DNA from: Alnus glutinosa
Taxonomy: Eukaryota; Streptophyta; Magnoliopsida; Fagales; Betulaceae
DNA length: 64,000 bases
NCBI RefSeq assembly: GCF_958979055.1
Contig: NC_084892.1
Coordinates: forward strand, 2,807,501-2,871,500
Direction: 5' to 3'
Positions within the stretch are counted from its first letter, which is position 1. Each line of letters begins with the position of its first letter. The translations under genes were made by a program, and so were the position numbers. The notes under the pieces are model-generated. The model did no database searches and had not been told where the DNA came from. It worked only from the letters and a program-made list of their open reading frames with translations. Below, one piece after another: positions 25,009 to 34,490 of this stretch.

Positions 25009-25190
25009 GAGTAATGCTATACATCATCCCTTTGTCCTCCTTTTGTCCTCTCAAAATTGATGTAGCTCTTAAAATCACCATTAGATCAAAATCCAAGAGT
25101 AATATATCAAAAATTTAATGGTGATTTTAAGAGCCACATCAATTTTAGGGGGACAAAAGAAAGACAAGGGGATGATGTGTAGCATTACTC
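25009..25190. mobile_element. 182-bp palindromic MITE, GAGTAATGCTA ends
   Basis: An almost complete fold-back: the left half (GAGTAATGCTATACATCATC, GTCCTCTCAAAATTGATG, GCTCTTAAAATCACCATT) is the reverse complement of the right half, ending GATGATGTGTAGCATTACTC. It is flanked by TAATAGTA at 25001-25008 and 25192-25199; read as 9 bp the duplication matches at 8 of 9, as expected for Mutator-like elements (exactly 8 would suggest hAT). It belongs to the same family as the pair at 45812-46185. Confidence 0.85.
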
Positions 25191-26023
25191 GTAATAGTAT
25201 TAGATGCACTACTTGTTGTTAGGAAAATGCTTGAGGTATTGCAACTTTAACAATTTCTTACAACCTTTGTGACAGTTCACATGAGTGCCATGCGGTAAAA
25301 TATGGGTTAAAAAAAAAAGAAAAAAAAAAAAAGCAATACTATTTAATAAGTAAATTTAATTGTTTAGTAGTTGACGTAGTAAGTGTCACGTGAACTGTCA
25401 CATTAGTTTATGAGAGATTTATAATAAAAATTGTAATGCACGTGAACTGTCACATCAGTTTATAAAAGACTTATAATAAAAGCTGTAATGTTCTTCACAA
25501 CACTGTTATAGTCATGTTATTATTACTTAGATGTGAGAATCCATTACTCATTTTTATAATGTCTTGATGGCTTGTGGAGAAGATGACAATAATTATGGCA
25601 ATTTTAGTATAGTGTGATTTTTTTTTTCTTTATTTTTGTAGCAATTATTTTTAGTCTTTACAGCTCACCCCTGCTTTTGGGGGTTGGAGTGATGATGACA
25701 CATTACTCATGCACACTTATGTTTGTGGCTATGCTCATGATCAACCTCAGTCGGCAAGGTACTGTCCCTAATTATGTGAGATTGGCTTTAATTAATTTAT
25801 CAATTTCATCTACATTACCTTTATTGTTGTTAATATTCTTATTATTTATATATAACAACTAAAAAAGAAAATAGAAAAAAGGGAAAGAAAAAAAAAATGA
25901 AAATTATGAAGTGACCAAACATCTCTGTGAGATCCCAAAGAAACAGCCATTCTATAATACTCGAAACACATATTATCCAGTAAAACTAGAATTAACAGCC
26001 ACAAAATATCATTCTTTCAACCT
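25191..26023. other. Gene-free DNA and germin-like 3' flank
   Basis: Contains a dispersed repeat in two adjacent degenerate copies (CACGTGAACTGTCACATTAG near 25387 and CACGTGAACTGTCACATCAG near 25440). The last 100-200 bases are probably 3' UTR of the germin-like gene. No other gene seen. Confidence 0.5.
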
Positions 26024-26692
26024 TTACTTCACCTTTTTGGGATCAAACCTTCTTCTCATCATCCCAATTTGCTTAGGACTCAATCCAAAAGCCTTCTCTA
26101 AAAGCTCCTCATTGATCCCAGATCCAAAAATGGCAGCTGGGATTTTCTGGGATCCAGGGTTTTGGCTATTGAAGCTACCAAATATGGTTGCAGGCTTATC
26201 CCCCACATTCATTTGGAAATGCACCAGGCCTCTGGGGTACACCATGACCTCCCCTTGCTCGACTGTTCTTGCAAAAACCCGGCTGGTGGAATCCACAAAG
26301 CCTGAATATACACTTCCCTCCACCACATATGCAATTTCAGTGGCTCTTGGGTGGAAATGTGGTGGGTTTATTCCACCAACTTTAAGGTCAGCGCGTATGA
26401 ATGACATGCCTAGCGTGTTGAGGCCTGGAAAAACGGTTGGGTTCACCGGTATGGCTGCAAGGCCGGTGTCTGCGGAGAAGTTTCCGGCTTTCTTCACGCC
26501 GGAGAAGACAAAGTCATCGGTGGTGGCCTCCGATGAATTCTTGCATGGGAGAGTAGCAAGGTGAGCAACTTTTAAGGAACCGTATCTCGGGTCGGGTATG
26601 CAAAAATCCTGAACTGGGTCGGGGTCTGAGGCCAGTGTTGCAGCACAAAGGAGGGACATTGTGACAAGCAAAATGGTCAAAATTGGAGACAT
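26024..26692 (-). CDS. Germin-like protein (secreted cupin), intronless
   Basis: A 222-residue protein with a signal peptide (about residues 1-21), the conserved N-terminal cysteine pair (Cys31, Cys50), an N-glycosylation site (NFS, 71-73) and a cupin barrel. Germin box 1 reads GGINPPHFHPRATE, with metal ligands His112, His114 and Glu119; box 2 reads PRGLVHFQMNVG with His158. All four Mn ligands are present. Germin-like proteins are apoplastic oligomers, some with superoxide dismutase or oxalate oxidase activity; which applies here cannot be told. The absence of an intron fits one branch of the family. The frame opens with the only suitable ATG, 54 bp below a TATA box. A long antisense frame (25911-26564) is a shadow. 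Confidence 0.95.
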   Translation of the reverse strand: MSPILTILLVTMSLLCAATLASDPDPVQDFCIPDPRYGSLKVAHLATLPCKNSSEATTDDFVFSGVKKAGNFSADTGLAAIPVNPTVFPGLNTLGMSFIRADLKVGGINPPHFHPRATEIAYVVEGSVYSGFVDSTSRVFARTVEQGEVMVYPRGLVHFQMNVGDKPATIFGSFNSQNPGSQKIPAAIFGSGINEELLEKAFGLSPKQIGMMRRRFDPKKVK

Positions 26693-26745
26693 TTTTATTC
26701 ACTTCTTTGAATCGGATTCTCCGAATGTCAGTTTAGATCGATGGG

Positions 26746-26753
26746 ATTTTATA
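26746..26753 (-). promoter_or_regulatory. TATA box of the germin-like gene
   Basis: Minus strand TATAAAAT, 54 bp upstream of the ATG, giving a short 5' UTR of about 25-30 bases. Confidence 0.65.
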
Positions 26754-26896
26754 GAGGTAGATAGAGTTGAAAATTACTTTAATGTCCTTACATTTAAAGC
26801 CAAGTAGGCTCCTTAATTGATTGCATTATAAGAGTGCTTTGCGGTCATTTTAAATCAAATCGAATAAAATATATTGTTCGCAGTACAATTTTAAAA

Positions 26897-27078
26897 GAGA
26901 AATGCTATGGGTACCAAATTTTTTACCAAGAGATGGGTACCAAGATGATGTGGAGCTTATTCATTGGATATGATCAAAACAATTAATAAAAAATAATGCT
27001 ACAGATACCAATGAATAAGCTCCACATCATCTTAGTACTCATCTCTTAGTAAAAGATTTGGTACCTCTAGCATTTCTC
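26897..27078. mobile_element. 182-bp palindromic MITE with perfect 9-bp target duplication
   Basis: ATTTTAAAA flanks the element at 26888-26896 and 27079-27087. The ends GAGAAATGCTA and TAGCATTTCTC pair, and the inner arms (GGTACCAAATTTTTTACCAAG; GATGATGTGGAGCTTATTCATTGG) pair with the right half. A 9-bp duplication points to the Mutator-like superfamily. Length and terminal consensus (GAG[A/T]AATGCTA) match the element at 25009-25190 although the interiors differ. Confidence 0.9.
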
Positions 27079-27087
27079 ATTTTAAAA

Positions 27088-28011
27088 AGTTTCGTTTTGA
27101 AAATGTAGAAAAATTATGTGTTCTCAAATCACAGGTAAGGTAGTGTGTTTTTTAAAACACAGGATTTTAAAAGTTATACTACGATTTTATTAAATGCTTT
27201 TTAAAAATTGTGTTTTCAAATTGAACATTTTAAATTTGTTATTTTTAAGTTGCACGTTTTGTAATTGCAAACCCAAACGAAGATTTAGGAAAATGTTTTG
27301 AGTATTATAATTTTTACTCTAACTGTCTTACAAATTGACGTGACAGTATCATGTGGACGTAGACTTACAAACTGACATTTGTCAATGTGCAACCATCACG
27401 TTAGGTACAATCAAATTTAATTGTTTAGTGGCCGTAGTGGTAAGTGTCTTAAGAAAAATTGAAATAAAAGTTATACTTTTAGCGGTGCTCTAAGATTTAA
27501 CAATTTCATTTGCAAGATTCAAGGCACATAATCATCTAAATGGGTCCTGCCAATAATCTCCTCTGCCAATAAGAATCGGCTACATATAATTGATAATTAT
27601 TTGGAATAATTAAATTAATTAGTGGGACTTTCACGCCATGTTTAGACTTAAAGTCAACGACCATAATTACAGTGGGTACTTTGGTAACTTTGCCGTTACA
27701 CTTTGCTTGGGAGTGAAGGGAGTAGTGTAGGCTACTGAAACATGATTAGTTCCACCTGTTTTAATTTTGGCGATGTGATGATTTTTGGATTCGATGCTGT
27801 TTCCAGTGACATCATGTTTTCTATCCGTGTGATGCTTCAACTTTAAGCAATAACATGATGCAAGCGTTGGATCAGATAATACGTGAATTATTTTAGATGA
27901 AATGAGAAATAAACCCTAAAATTTAGGGGCGGTGTAGGCAATAGCTCCCTAAATTTTTAAAAAATAATAATAAAAAAAGTTAAGGTAAAATATAAGAATT
28001 TAGCCTACTAA
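27088..28011. other. Gene-free DNA
   Basis: AT-rich; a degenerate copy of the dispersed GTCACGTTAG-type repeat lies near 27300-27440. No gene seen. Confidence 0.45.
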
Positions 28012-28381
28012 GAGCATTAGCAGCAGATTTTTAACCATTTTCTTTATATTTAAGGAATAAAACTACTTTTTGCTTCCCTATAAAAAAATACCCCACAATA
28101 GATTCCCTTACTTTTACCTATATCAATTAAATATTTTTTTTTATTCTTATTTTATTCTTTTTCTCTCTTTCTTATATCAATTAATTATACTTCTTTTATA
28201 TTAAAATAATACATAGAGAATGAATAGTTGACATGTATACATAGGGAATCACTATTCATTCCCAACTCTCTCATCTAAATATAGGGCATCTGTTGTGGGA
28301 GGTTTTTTGGTATTTTTCATGAAATTTTTCCTAAATATAGGGAAGGGAACCAATTTAGGGTAACTGCTACTACTAGTGCTC
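28012..28381. mobile_element. Tourist-like MITE, copy 1 of a tandem pair
   Basis: A 370-bp element with GAGCA...TGCTC ends and TAA on both sides (28009-28011 and 28382-28384), as in PIF/Harbinger elements. It shares its whole length with the next copy, including TACCCCACAATAGATTCCCTTA and GACATGTATACATAGGGAAT. Confidence 0.8.
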
Positions 28382-28385
28382 TAAA

Positions 28386-28749
28386 GAGCACGACCAGCAG
28401 ATTTCCAACCATTTTCCTTATATTTTTGGAACAAAACTACTTTTTGTTTCCCTATAAAAAAATACCCCACAATAGATTCCCTTATATTTCTCTATATCAA
28501 TTAAATATTATTTTTCTCTCTTTCCTACTTTTCCTCTCTTCTATATATCAATTAATTATACTTCTTTTATATTAAAATAATACATAAGGAAGGAATAGTA
28601 GACATGTATACATAGGGAATTACTATTCATTTTCAACCCCCTCATCTAAATGTAGGGTATCTGCTGTGGGAAGTTTTTTGATGTTTTTTATGAAATTTTC
28701 CCTAAATATAGGGAAGAGAACCAATATAGGGTAACTACTACTTCTGCTC
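28386..28749. mobile_element. Tourist-like MITE, copy 2 of a tandem pair
   Basis: A 364-bp sister of the preceding element, separated from it by only TAAA and followed by TAA (28750-28752). The copies look roughly 85-90% alike by eye. Confidence 0.8.
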
Positions 28750-28752
28750 TAA

Positions 28753-29365
28753 GCTTTACCAATAAATCTTTTTGACTCGTAACCTTTGGTCATAAGAATT
28801 TCTGGTTCGGACACGCTATCTGTCATGAGAGTACGCAATTCTCGTCGACATTTTTAATAAAATTAACAAAATATAAATGCATATGAAAATTATGTAGTCT
28901 AAGAACATATATCAATTTTAGATCAATTTAATAGACTGATTAAAAAAATTTATTCAAATTCAATTTAAAAGAAAACTTCGCCAGGAAATAACATCATAAC
29001 AAGCACATACAAATTGAAAGTGGCTTTGTCTCTTTTCCAACTTCAACGATAATCCCCATCTGCGCTTATATGCGGGCCCTTTTCTTTGATTTGAGCCAGT
29101 CCTAAACCAAAAATCATATTCAGTCTATTTTAATTTGCTTTTTAGAATTATGATAGAATGGTTTAGAGAATTTGAAATAAAATTATAAAAAAGTTTGATA
29201 AAATTTGAGTAAAATTTAAATTTAAAAAGCTCACCCAAACATGTTTTCTAAAAATAATAAAAAATTTGGATTATCCAAACATAGCCTTATAATTTTAGCT
29301 TGGTTTTCACCCACTAGTAGATAAAAAAATGAGGCCCTTAAACGAGGCCCATGGTCACGAGAGAA
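28753..29365. other. Gene-free DNA with a worn fold-back
   Basis: Around 29120-29290 AT-rich sequence ends in ATCCAAACAT, like the 'TGTTTGGAT' plant MITE group also hinted at near 62465. No gene. Confidence 0.4.
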
Positions 29366-30073
29366 CTAAAATTTTAGGTTTGGAAGGGATAAAATTAAAA
29401 TTTTGTGAAAAATTATAAAAAAAAAAAAAGTTTCATGAACTAACAATCAATTTTAGAATAGCTCCTTAAACTAAGTGTATTAATGTGACTTATCAAACTA
29501 CCAAAGTGTGTAAAAAAAAGCAACTTTTATTGAAACATTCCTATAATACCCTTATCCTCTAAAAAAAAAAAACTATTTAAAAAAATAAGAAATTAAAGAA
29601 ATTAAAAGATTAAAATTTTTTAATTAAAAAAGAAAGAAAATAAATGATAAAAAATTTTAATTAATTTTTTTTAGTAAGAAACATCATCATTTTATTGGTA
29701 TTAACGTTGATACTAACAAAATCAGTCAAGTATTTTGACAGAATTTGATTATAATAACAAAATTATTATTTTTTTCCTACCTTAAAGACCTTCAAATTAT
29801 TTTTTTATTCTGCACTAAACGATTTGTAATTTATGCCAGCCGCATGGATTGATTTTACATTTATCCTTTTTTCTTTTTTTTTTTAGAAAATATAATTTAG
29901 TTTTTTTTTTTTTAAAGAGAATAGTAGTATAGAAATATTTTGATAAAAGTTGATTTTTTTTGCACACGTTGATAGTTTGATAGGTCATATTAGTACACTT
30001 AAAAATTCATGAGACTATTCTAAAATAGGCCGTTAGATTATAAGGCTTTTTTTCCATTTTTCCCTAAAATTTT
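29366..30073. mobile_element. Element with inverted repeats of about 100 bp
   Basis: The left arm (TTTTAGAATAG at 29451, ATGTGACTTATCAAACTACC, AGCAACTTTTAT) is reverse-complemented on the right (about 29925-30025; TTTGATAGGTCATATTAG, CTATTCTAAAA). The outer ends TAAAATTTTAGG and CCCTAAAATTTTA may be its termini. The interior is A/T-rich and non-coding. Family not assigned. Confidence 0.6.
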
Positions 30074-30399
30074 ATTTATTTAAAAAAAAAAAAGAAGAAA
30101 AAGAAACTTTTTTTTTTTTGAGGGGTTAAAAGGTTCTTAGTTGATTATTTAAAGTAAAACATTTGACTCGTTGTAGACCGTTGGATGACTGCAGAGGTTC
30201 TTCATGGGAAGCAGCTGTGAACTAAAGAGCTGTGCTATGCTGCAAATTCTGCAATACATAGTAGCCAAACTCTTTTAAGAATGTTCTCGGATTAAGCACG
30301 ATCGACGGCTCATATTTGATAGGTTACCAGACGTGGCATCAATTTGAAGCAGTTTCAACAAACCTCTCTCTCCCTCTGTTGCTGTCACTGTGACAAACA

Positions 30400-31551
30400 A
30401 TGCATCCACCGTTGCATCGCCTACTGAGGACCTCCGCTCTCCGCAACCGCAACATCCTTTCTCCTCCATTCCCATCTCTCTCTTCTCTCCGCCTCAACCC
30501 TAAACCCTCCCTCCTCTCTCTCTTCTACCGTTCCCTCTCCTCCCCTCCATCACAAAACCCCAATCCCAGAACTAAAACCCCTCTTGAAAACCAATTCGAG
30601 ACGTGGGTCCAGAAGCTCAAGCCCGGGTTCACCCCCTCCGACGTGGAATACGCCCTCTGGTCCCAATCCGACCCCGACCTCGCCCTCGACCTCTTCCGAT
30701 GGACAGCACTGCAGCGCGGCTACAAGCACAACCACGTCACCTACCTAACCGTCATTAAGATTCTAATCACCGGCAAGCGCTACCGCAACGCCGAGACCCT
30801 TGTCGAAGAGGTACTCGCCGGCGCCTGCGACATTAGCGTCCCTCTTTACAATTCCATTATCAAGTTCTGTTGCGCTCGAGGATCTCTGTTTAATCGTGCC
30901 TTCGATGTGTACAAGAAAATGTTTAACTCAGAGAACTGTAAGCCCACTCTCGAGACTTATACGATGTTGTTGAATTCGTTGCTCAGAAAGTTCAATAAGT
31001 TGGATGTGTGTTATATGTATTTACATTCGGTCCGGTCGTTAGCAAAGCAAATGAAGGCGGTGGGTGTGATACCGGACACGTTCGTGTTGAACATGATTAT
31101 AAAGGCGTATGCGAAGTGTCTTGAAGTTGATGAGGCGATTCGGGTCTTTCGTGAAATGGGGTTGTATGGATGTGAGCCAAATGCGTATACTTATGGGTAT
31201 ATCGCGAAGGGTTTGTGTGAGAAGGGAAGGGTGGGTAAGGGTGTTGAGTTTTATAAGGAAATGAGAGGGAAGAATTTGGTCCCGAGTAGTAGTATTTATA
31301 TGACTGTGATTTGCAGTGTTTCGTTGGAACGGAGGTATGAGGAAGCGATTGATGTTGTTTTTGATATGTTGGGGAATTCTATGTCTCCTGATTTGTTGAC
31401 CTACAAAACATTGTTGGAGGGAATGTGTCGGGATGGGAGGGGGAACGATGCCTTTGAACTGCTCGATGAATTGCGGAAGAGGGATTGTGGGATGGGTGAG
31501 AAGACTTACAAGATTTTGTTGAATGGATTGCATTTCCTAAGTGGCGAGTAG
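30400..31551 (+). CDS. P-class pentatricopeptide repeat protein, probably mitochondrial
   Basis: A single-exon gene for 383 residues. The first about 60 residues are rich in Arg, Ser, Leu and Pro with no acids before residue 60 (MHPPLHRLLRTSALRNRN), like an organelle presequence. From about residue 110 there are roughly seven 35-residue PPR motifs, e.g. VTYLTVIKILITGKRY, DTFVLNMIIKAYAKCLEVDE, NAYTYGYIAKGLCEKGRV and DLLTYKTLLEGMCRDGRG. There is no E or DYW extension, so it is P-class, a type that binds organelle RNA to stabilise, splice or help translate it. The overall look recalls Arabidopsis At3g25210 (from memory, not checked). The 5' third is much more GC-rich than the 3' part. A CT-rich leader lies just upstream. 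Confidence 0.9.
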   Translation: MHPPLHRLLRTSALRNRNILSPPFPSLSSLRLNPKPSLLSLFYRSLSSPPSQNPNPRTKTPLENQFETWVQKLKPGFTPSDVEYALWSQSDPDLALDLFRWTALQRGYKHNHVTYLTVIKILITGKRYRNAETLVEEVLAGACDISVPLYNSIIKFCCARGSLFNRAFDVYKKMFNSENCKPTLETYTMLLNSLLRKFNKLDVCYMYLHSVRSLAKQMKAVGVIPDTFVLNMIIKAYAKCLEVDEAIRVFREMGLYGCEPNAYTYGYIAKGLCEKGRVGKGVEFYKEMRGKNLVPSSSIYMTVICSVSLERRYEEAIDVVFDMLGNSMSPDLLTYKTLLEGMCRDGRGNDAFELLDELRKRDCGMGEKTYKILLNGLHFLSGE

Positions 31552-33840
31552 GCTCTTTGTTCACCAATATGAAGTCATTGAAGACTTATTACTGAATACA
31601 ACTTCACAAGCATCTAGAAACTGTGAAATTTGATGTGAAGTATCTAATCCAGTCACTGGGCTGATTCATCCCCACCTCTAAATGCTGCATAAAAAGATGT
31701 TTTCTGCAGAGAAAGCAACATAAAGGAGTGTGGCAGGTCTTCCTTTTGCTAGAGCTTCCGGCCATGTCAATAACTGGGACAGTACTGGATAGTTCTTCTA
31801 ATATTGGGTATCTCTGGTGAACTTTCTTGAGGAAATCAGATTCTTCTAAGCAAAAGCATGAGGAGGATAGCATGCCGGTTTGATTTCTTGCATCCTTGTA
31901 GTGCACCTATTTTCAGTTTCACATGGTAAACTGTTACAGCAGATCTAACCATGATTGTTATGGTCACGTTACGGTCAAAAAAATATTAATAGGATCTTCT
32001 TGTTTCTGATAGAACGCATTTTTTTTAAAAAAAAAAATTAGATTTTCCTATACATTTTCTTCTAGGTGCAATTCAGAAATGATCTTATTCCCCTGCCTCT
32101 CACCCCCTCCAGAAAAAGAAAAATCAACCAGCTGAATCTCTTGAAGATTAGTTGAAAGTTTTTAAGATTTTGTATAACCTCTATCTAATGTCCATTTTTA
32201 TAGGAACGTTCATCCCCCACCCTTTTTGAGAAGGAAGAGACAAAAGGTTGCACATCCATCACTGCCATGTTTCTCTTCTGAAATAATCTATAGCATTTAT
32301 CTCGCGCCATAGAGCATAAATTGTTGCAGTCACTATAATTCTAACCACAATGAATTTGCCTATGAAGTGGGAGGTTATTCACCGAATAAACTTCTTCCAA
32401 TGGGTGGTCTCACAATTCCCTGCAGAAATCTTCATTAATCTTACTTCTGGCTTACATGAATTGCTGTAATAAGTCACGGTAAAATAAACAAGCTGTGAAA
32501 ATTTGTTAAACCAACCCACGTATATTGTTTATTTCTTTTGGCGGAAAAAGAGATGGGGACTCACTACCCACTATATATTTTACACTTACAGTATCATTTG
32601 CAGTTTCTCTCACTGTTAACAAATGTAAAATTGAGAATGTCTTTCAGCATAAATTGACCTTCTTTGGATTGTATGATGTTTCTTGTCCCTTTTATATTAT
32701 TAATTTTGGCATGTTTCCTAGGGATAGCATGCTATATGTAATATTGACTTTTATGGCTCTTTCTGCTTCCATAACTATTTTGTTTCAAGTGAAATGAAGA
32801 TGATATATTTTACTGTCAAGATTTTGTTTTGTTGCATTTTACGGTGTACATAATATCACTTTAAATGTGGTCCAGCAACATACACAATTAAATTTGTGAA
32901 ATCTAATTTAAAATATGAAACGGATCATCTCCATTTTACTTGACGTACAACTCAAAACTCGACTTTATAACTAGCTTAATAAGATTAGAATTATTTTTTA
33001 CAATACCTTTTATGTGCAACAATTTTTCTTTCAATTTGCTATATATATCCTTAAAAGGTTGACTTTTTCCTTATCCATAGTTTTTATTTGCTAAAAAAAA
33101 AAATTGCGAAAAATCTTAGACCCAAAATCCTTTGCTTAGAAAAACCTTAAACCTTTAACCCAAAGTTGAATCCCCAAAAGTCAAATAAAAGTCATTCTTT
33201 CACCTAATTAAACACACATGAATAACCGTCACTATTTATTTGCCGGAAAATGCTTTCTTGTATTCGTTATCCTCCCATTTTGAAAATAAATTATTGGATC
33301 TGTAAGATACATGCATAGGTCATGTGTAAGTTTTACAGATTCAATGGTTAATTTTTAAAATGGAATGATGAGAAAATGACCCAAATATACTAAATAGCTT
33401 GCCTCTCACTCGCTTAGTATAGATTGAAAAATAGCAATCAATAGTGTGATAAAAAAAAAAAAAGTAGTAACAATTACCAACTTCACACCCTTCAAATATT
33501 TGTTAGAACAAAACCATGATTGGTTTTTGATCAATGTTTAGAGGGTAAGAGGAGTCGATGAAAATTTAGAGGCCAATGATAAGGATCCTCTTACCCAAAT
33601 GGTAGCTCTGTCAACTTTTGACCACACAATATTGTCAACTCATCAAAACTGGCTTTGTCGTTGATTAAGATCCTTTACTATTCTTAAAATATTATACTAT
33701 ATACAATTTCTTAAATCACTCATTGTTCTAAAATTAAAATAATATGATCTTATTCTATTATTATTATTATTTTAAACATCTATGATAAATATTAAGGTGA
33801 TAAAATTATGACAATTTTAATTATTTAACATAACAAATGC
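31552..33840. other. PPR 3' flank and gene-free DNA
   Basis: Probable 3' UTR for the first few hundred bases, then AT-rich sequence. A worn fold-back at about 33271-33370 pairs CCATTTTGAAAATAAATTATTGGATCTGTAA with its right arm. Short frames (e.g. 32525-32797) have no support. Confidence 0.45.
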
Positions 33841-33849
33841 CATGATACA

Positions 33850-34490
33850 TATTGTTGACCACACTCTAATCCAACGAAGAATACCTGCAAATACAAACGA
33901 AAACAAAGACGGATGACTTGTAGGAAAATGCTTACGATGAACACTCTTATGCTTAAGTTAGTAAGGTAATCTCTGAGAGGGTGGGAAGCAAGAGAATGAT
34001 GAGGGAATAGAATGCATACCTCATACTAAGGTTTGTGTCTCTCTTTATAGAATTACAATAGGTAAGGTAAGTATGTTTGATATGACAAATAATCAAATAT
34101 AAGAGGTAAAAGAATATTCAACATGAAAGGTGGTGGATTTTCCAAAGTATTCTTCCTTTTAGAGCGTTAAACCCAAATAGGCAAGGCCGTTAATGAGGGG
34201 ATGCATTTCTTTATATTGCCTTCCTACCATGTGTACATCAATCGATCAGTTAGACAACTTATAGTAATTAGGGGGACATTAGTCCATGGGATTCTTTAGG
34301 GACCTTGGTCAGCCAAGGATTACCCATCGGCTAAAGTCCCATCATTTAGTGAAATATTCTAGGGGTCCAATGCTAGTGCAACTCTCTCTGCTCTTTCCGT
34401 GGTATGAAGTGCTTAAGCAATTTACCTTGAATGATGTTCATTTCTTCGTTGAGATTTTTGATGTTTTGTGCTGGATGTGAGATCTGAACT
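33850..34490. mobile_element. Possible LTR-retrotransposon LTR fragment
   Basis: Sequence containing CACTCTTATGCTTAAGTTAG, CATACCTCATACTAAGG and TCTCTCTTTATAGAATTACA resembles plant Gypsy-type LTRs with their leader-like 'light' promoter segment. No partner LTR or internal region is seen, so at most a solo or partial, old LTR. Recognition is by resemblance only. Confidence 0.3.

Noticed and set aside
25614-25862. 82-codon hydrophobic frame
   Set aside because: AT-rich chance frame; poly-Phe start from a T run and no family resemblance.
25911-26564. 217-codon plus-strand frame
   Set aside because: It is antisense to the germin-like gene, whose cupin motifs settle the coding strand.
31039-31533. 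164-codon minus-strand frame
   Set aside because: Antisense shadow of the P-class PPR gene.
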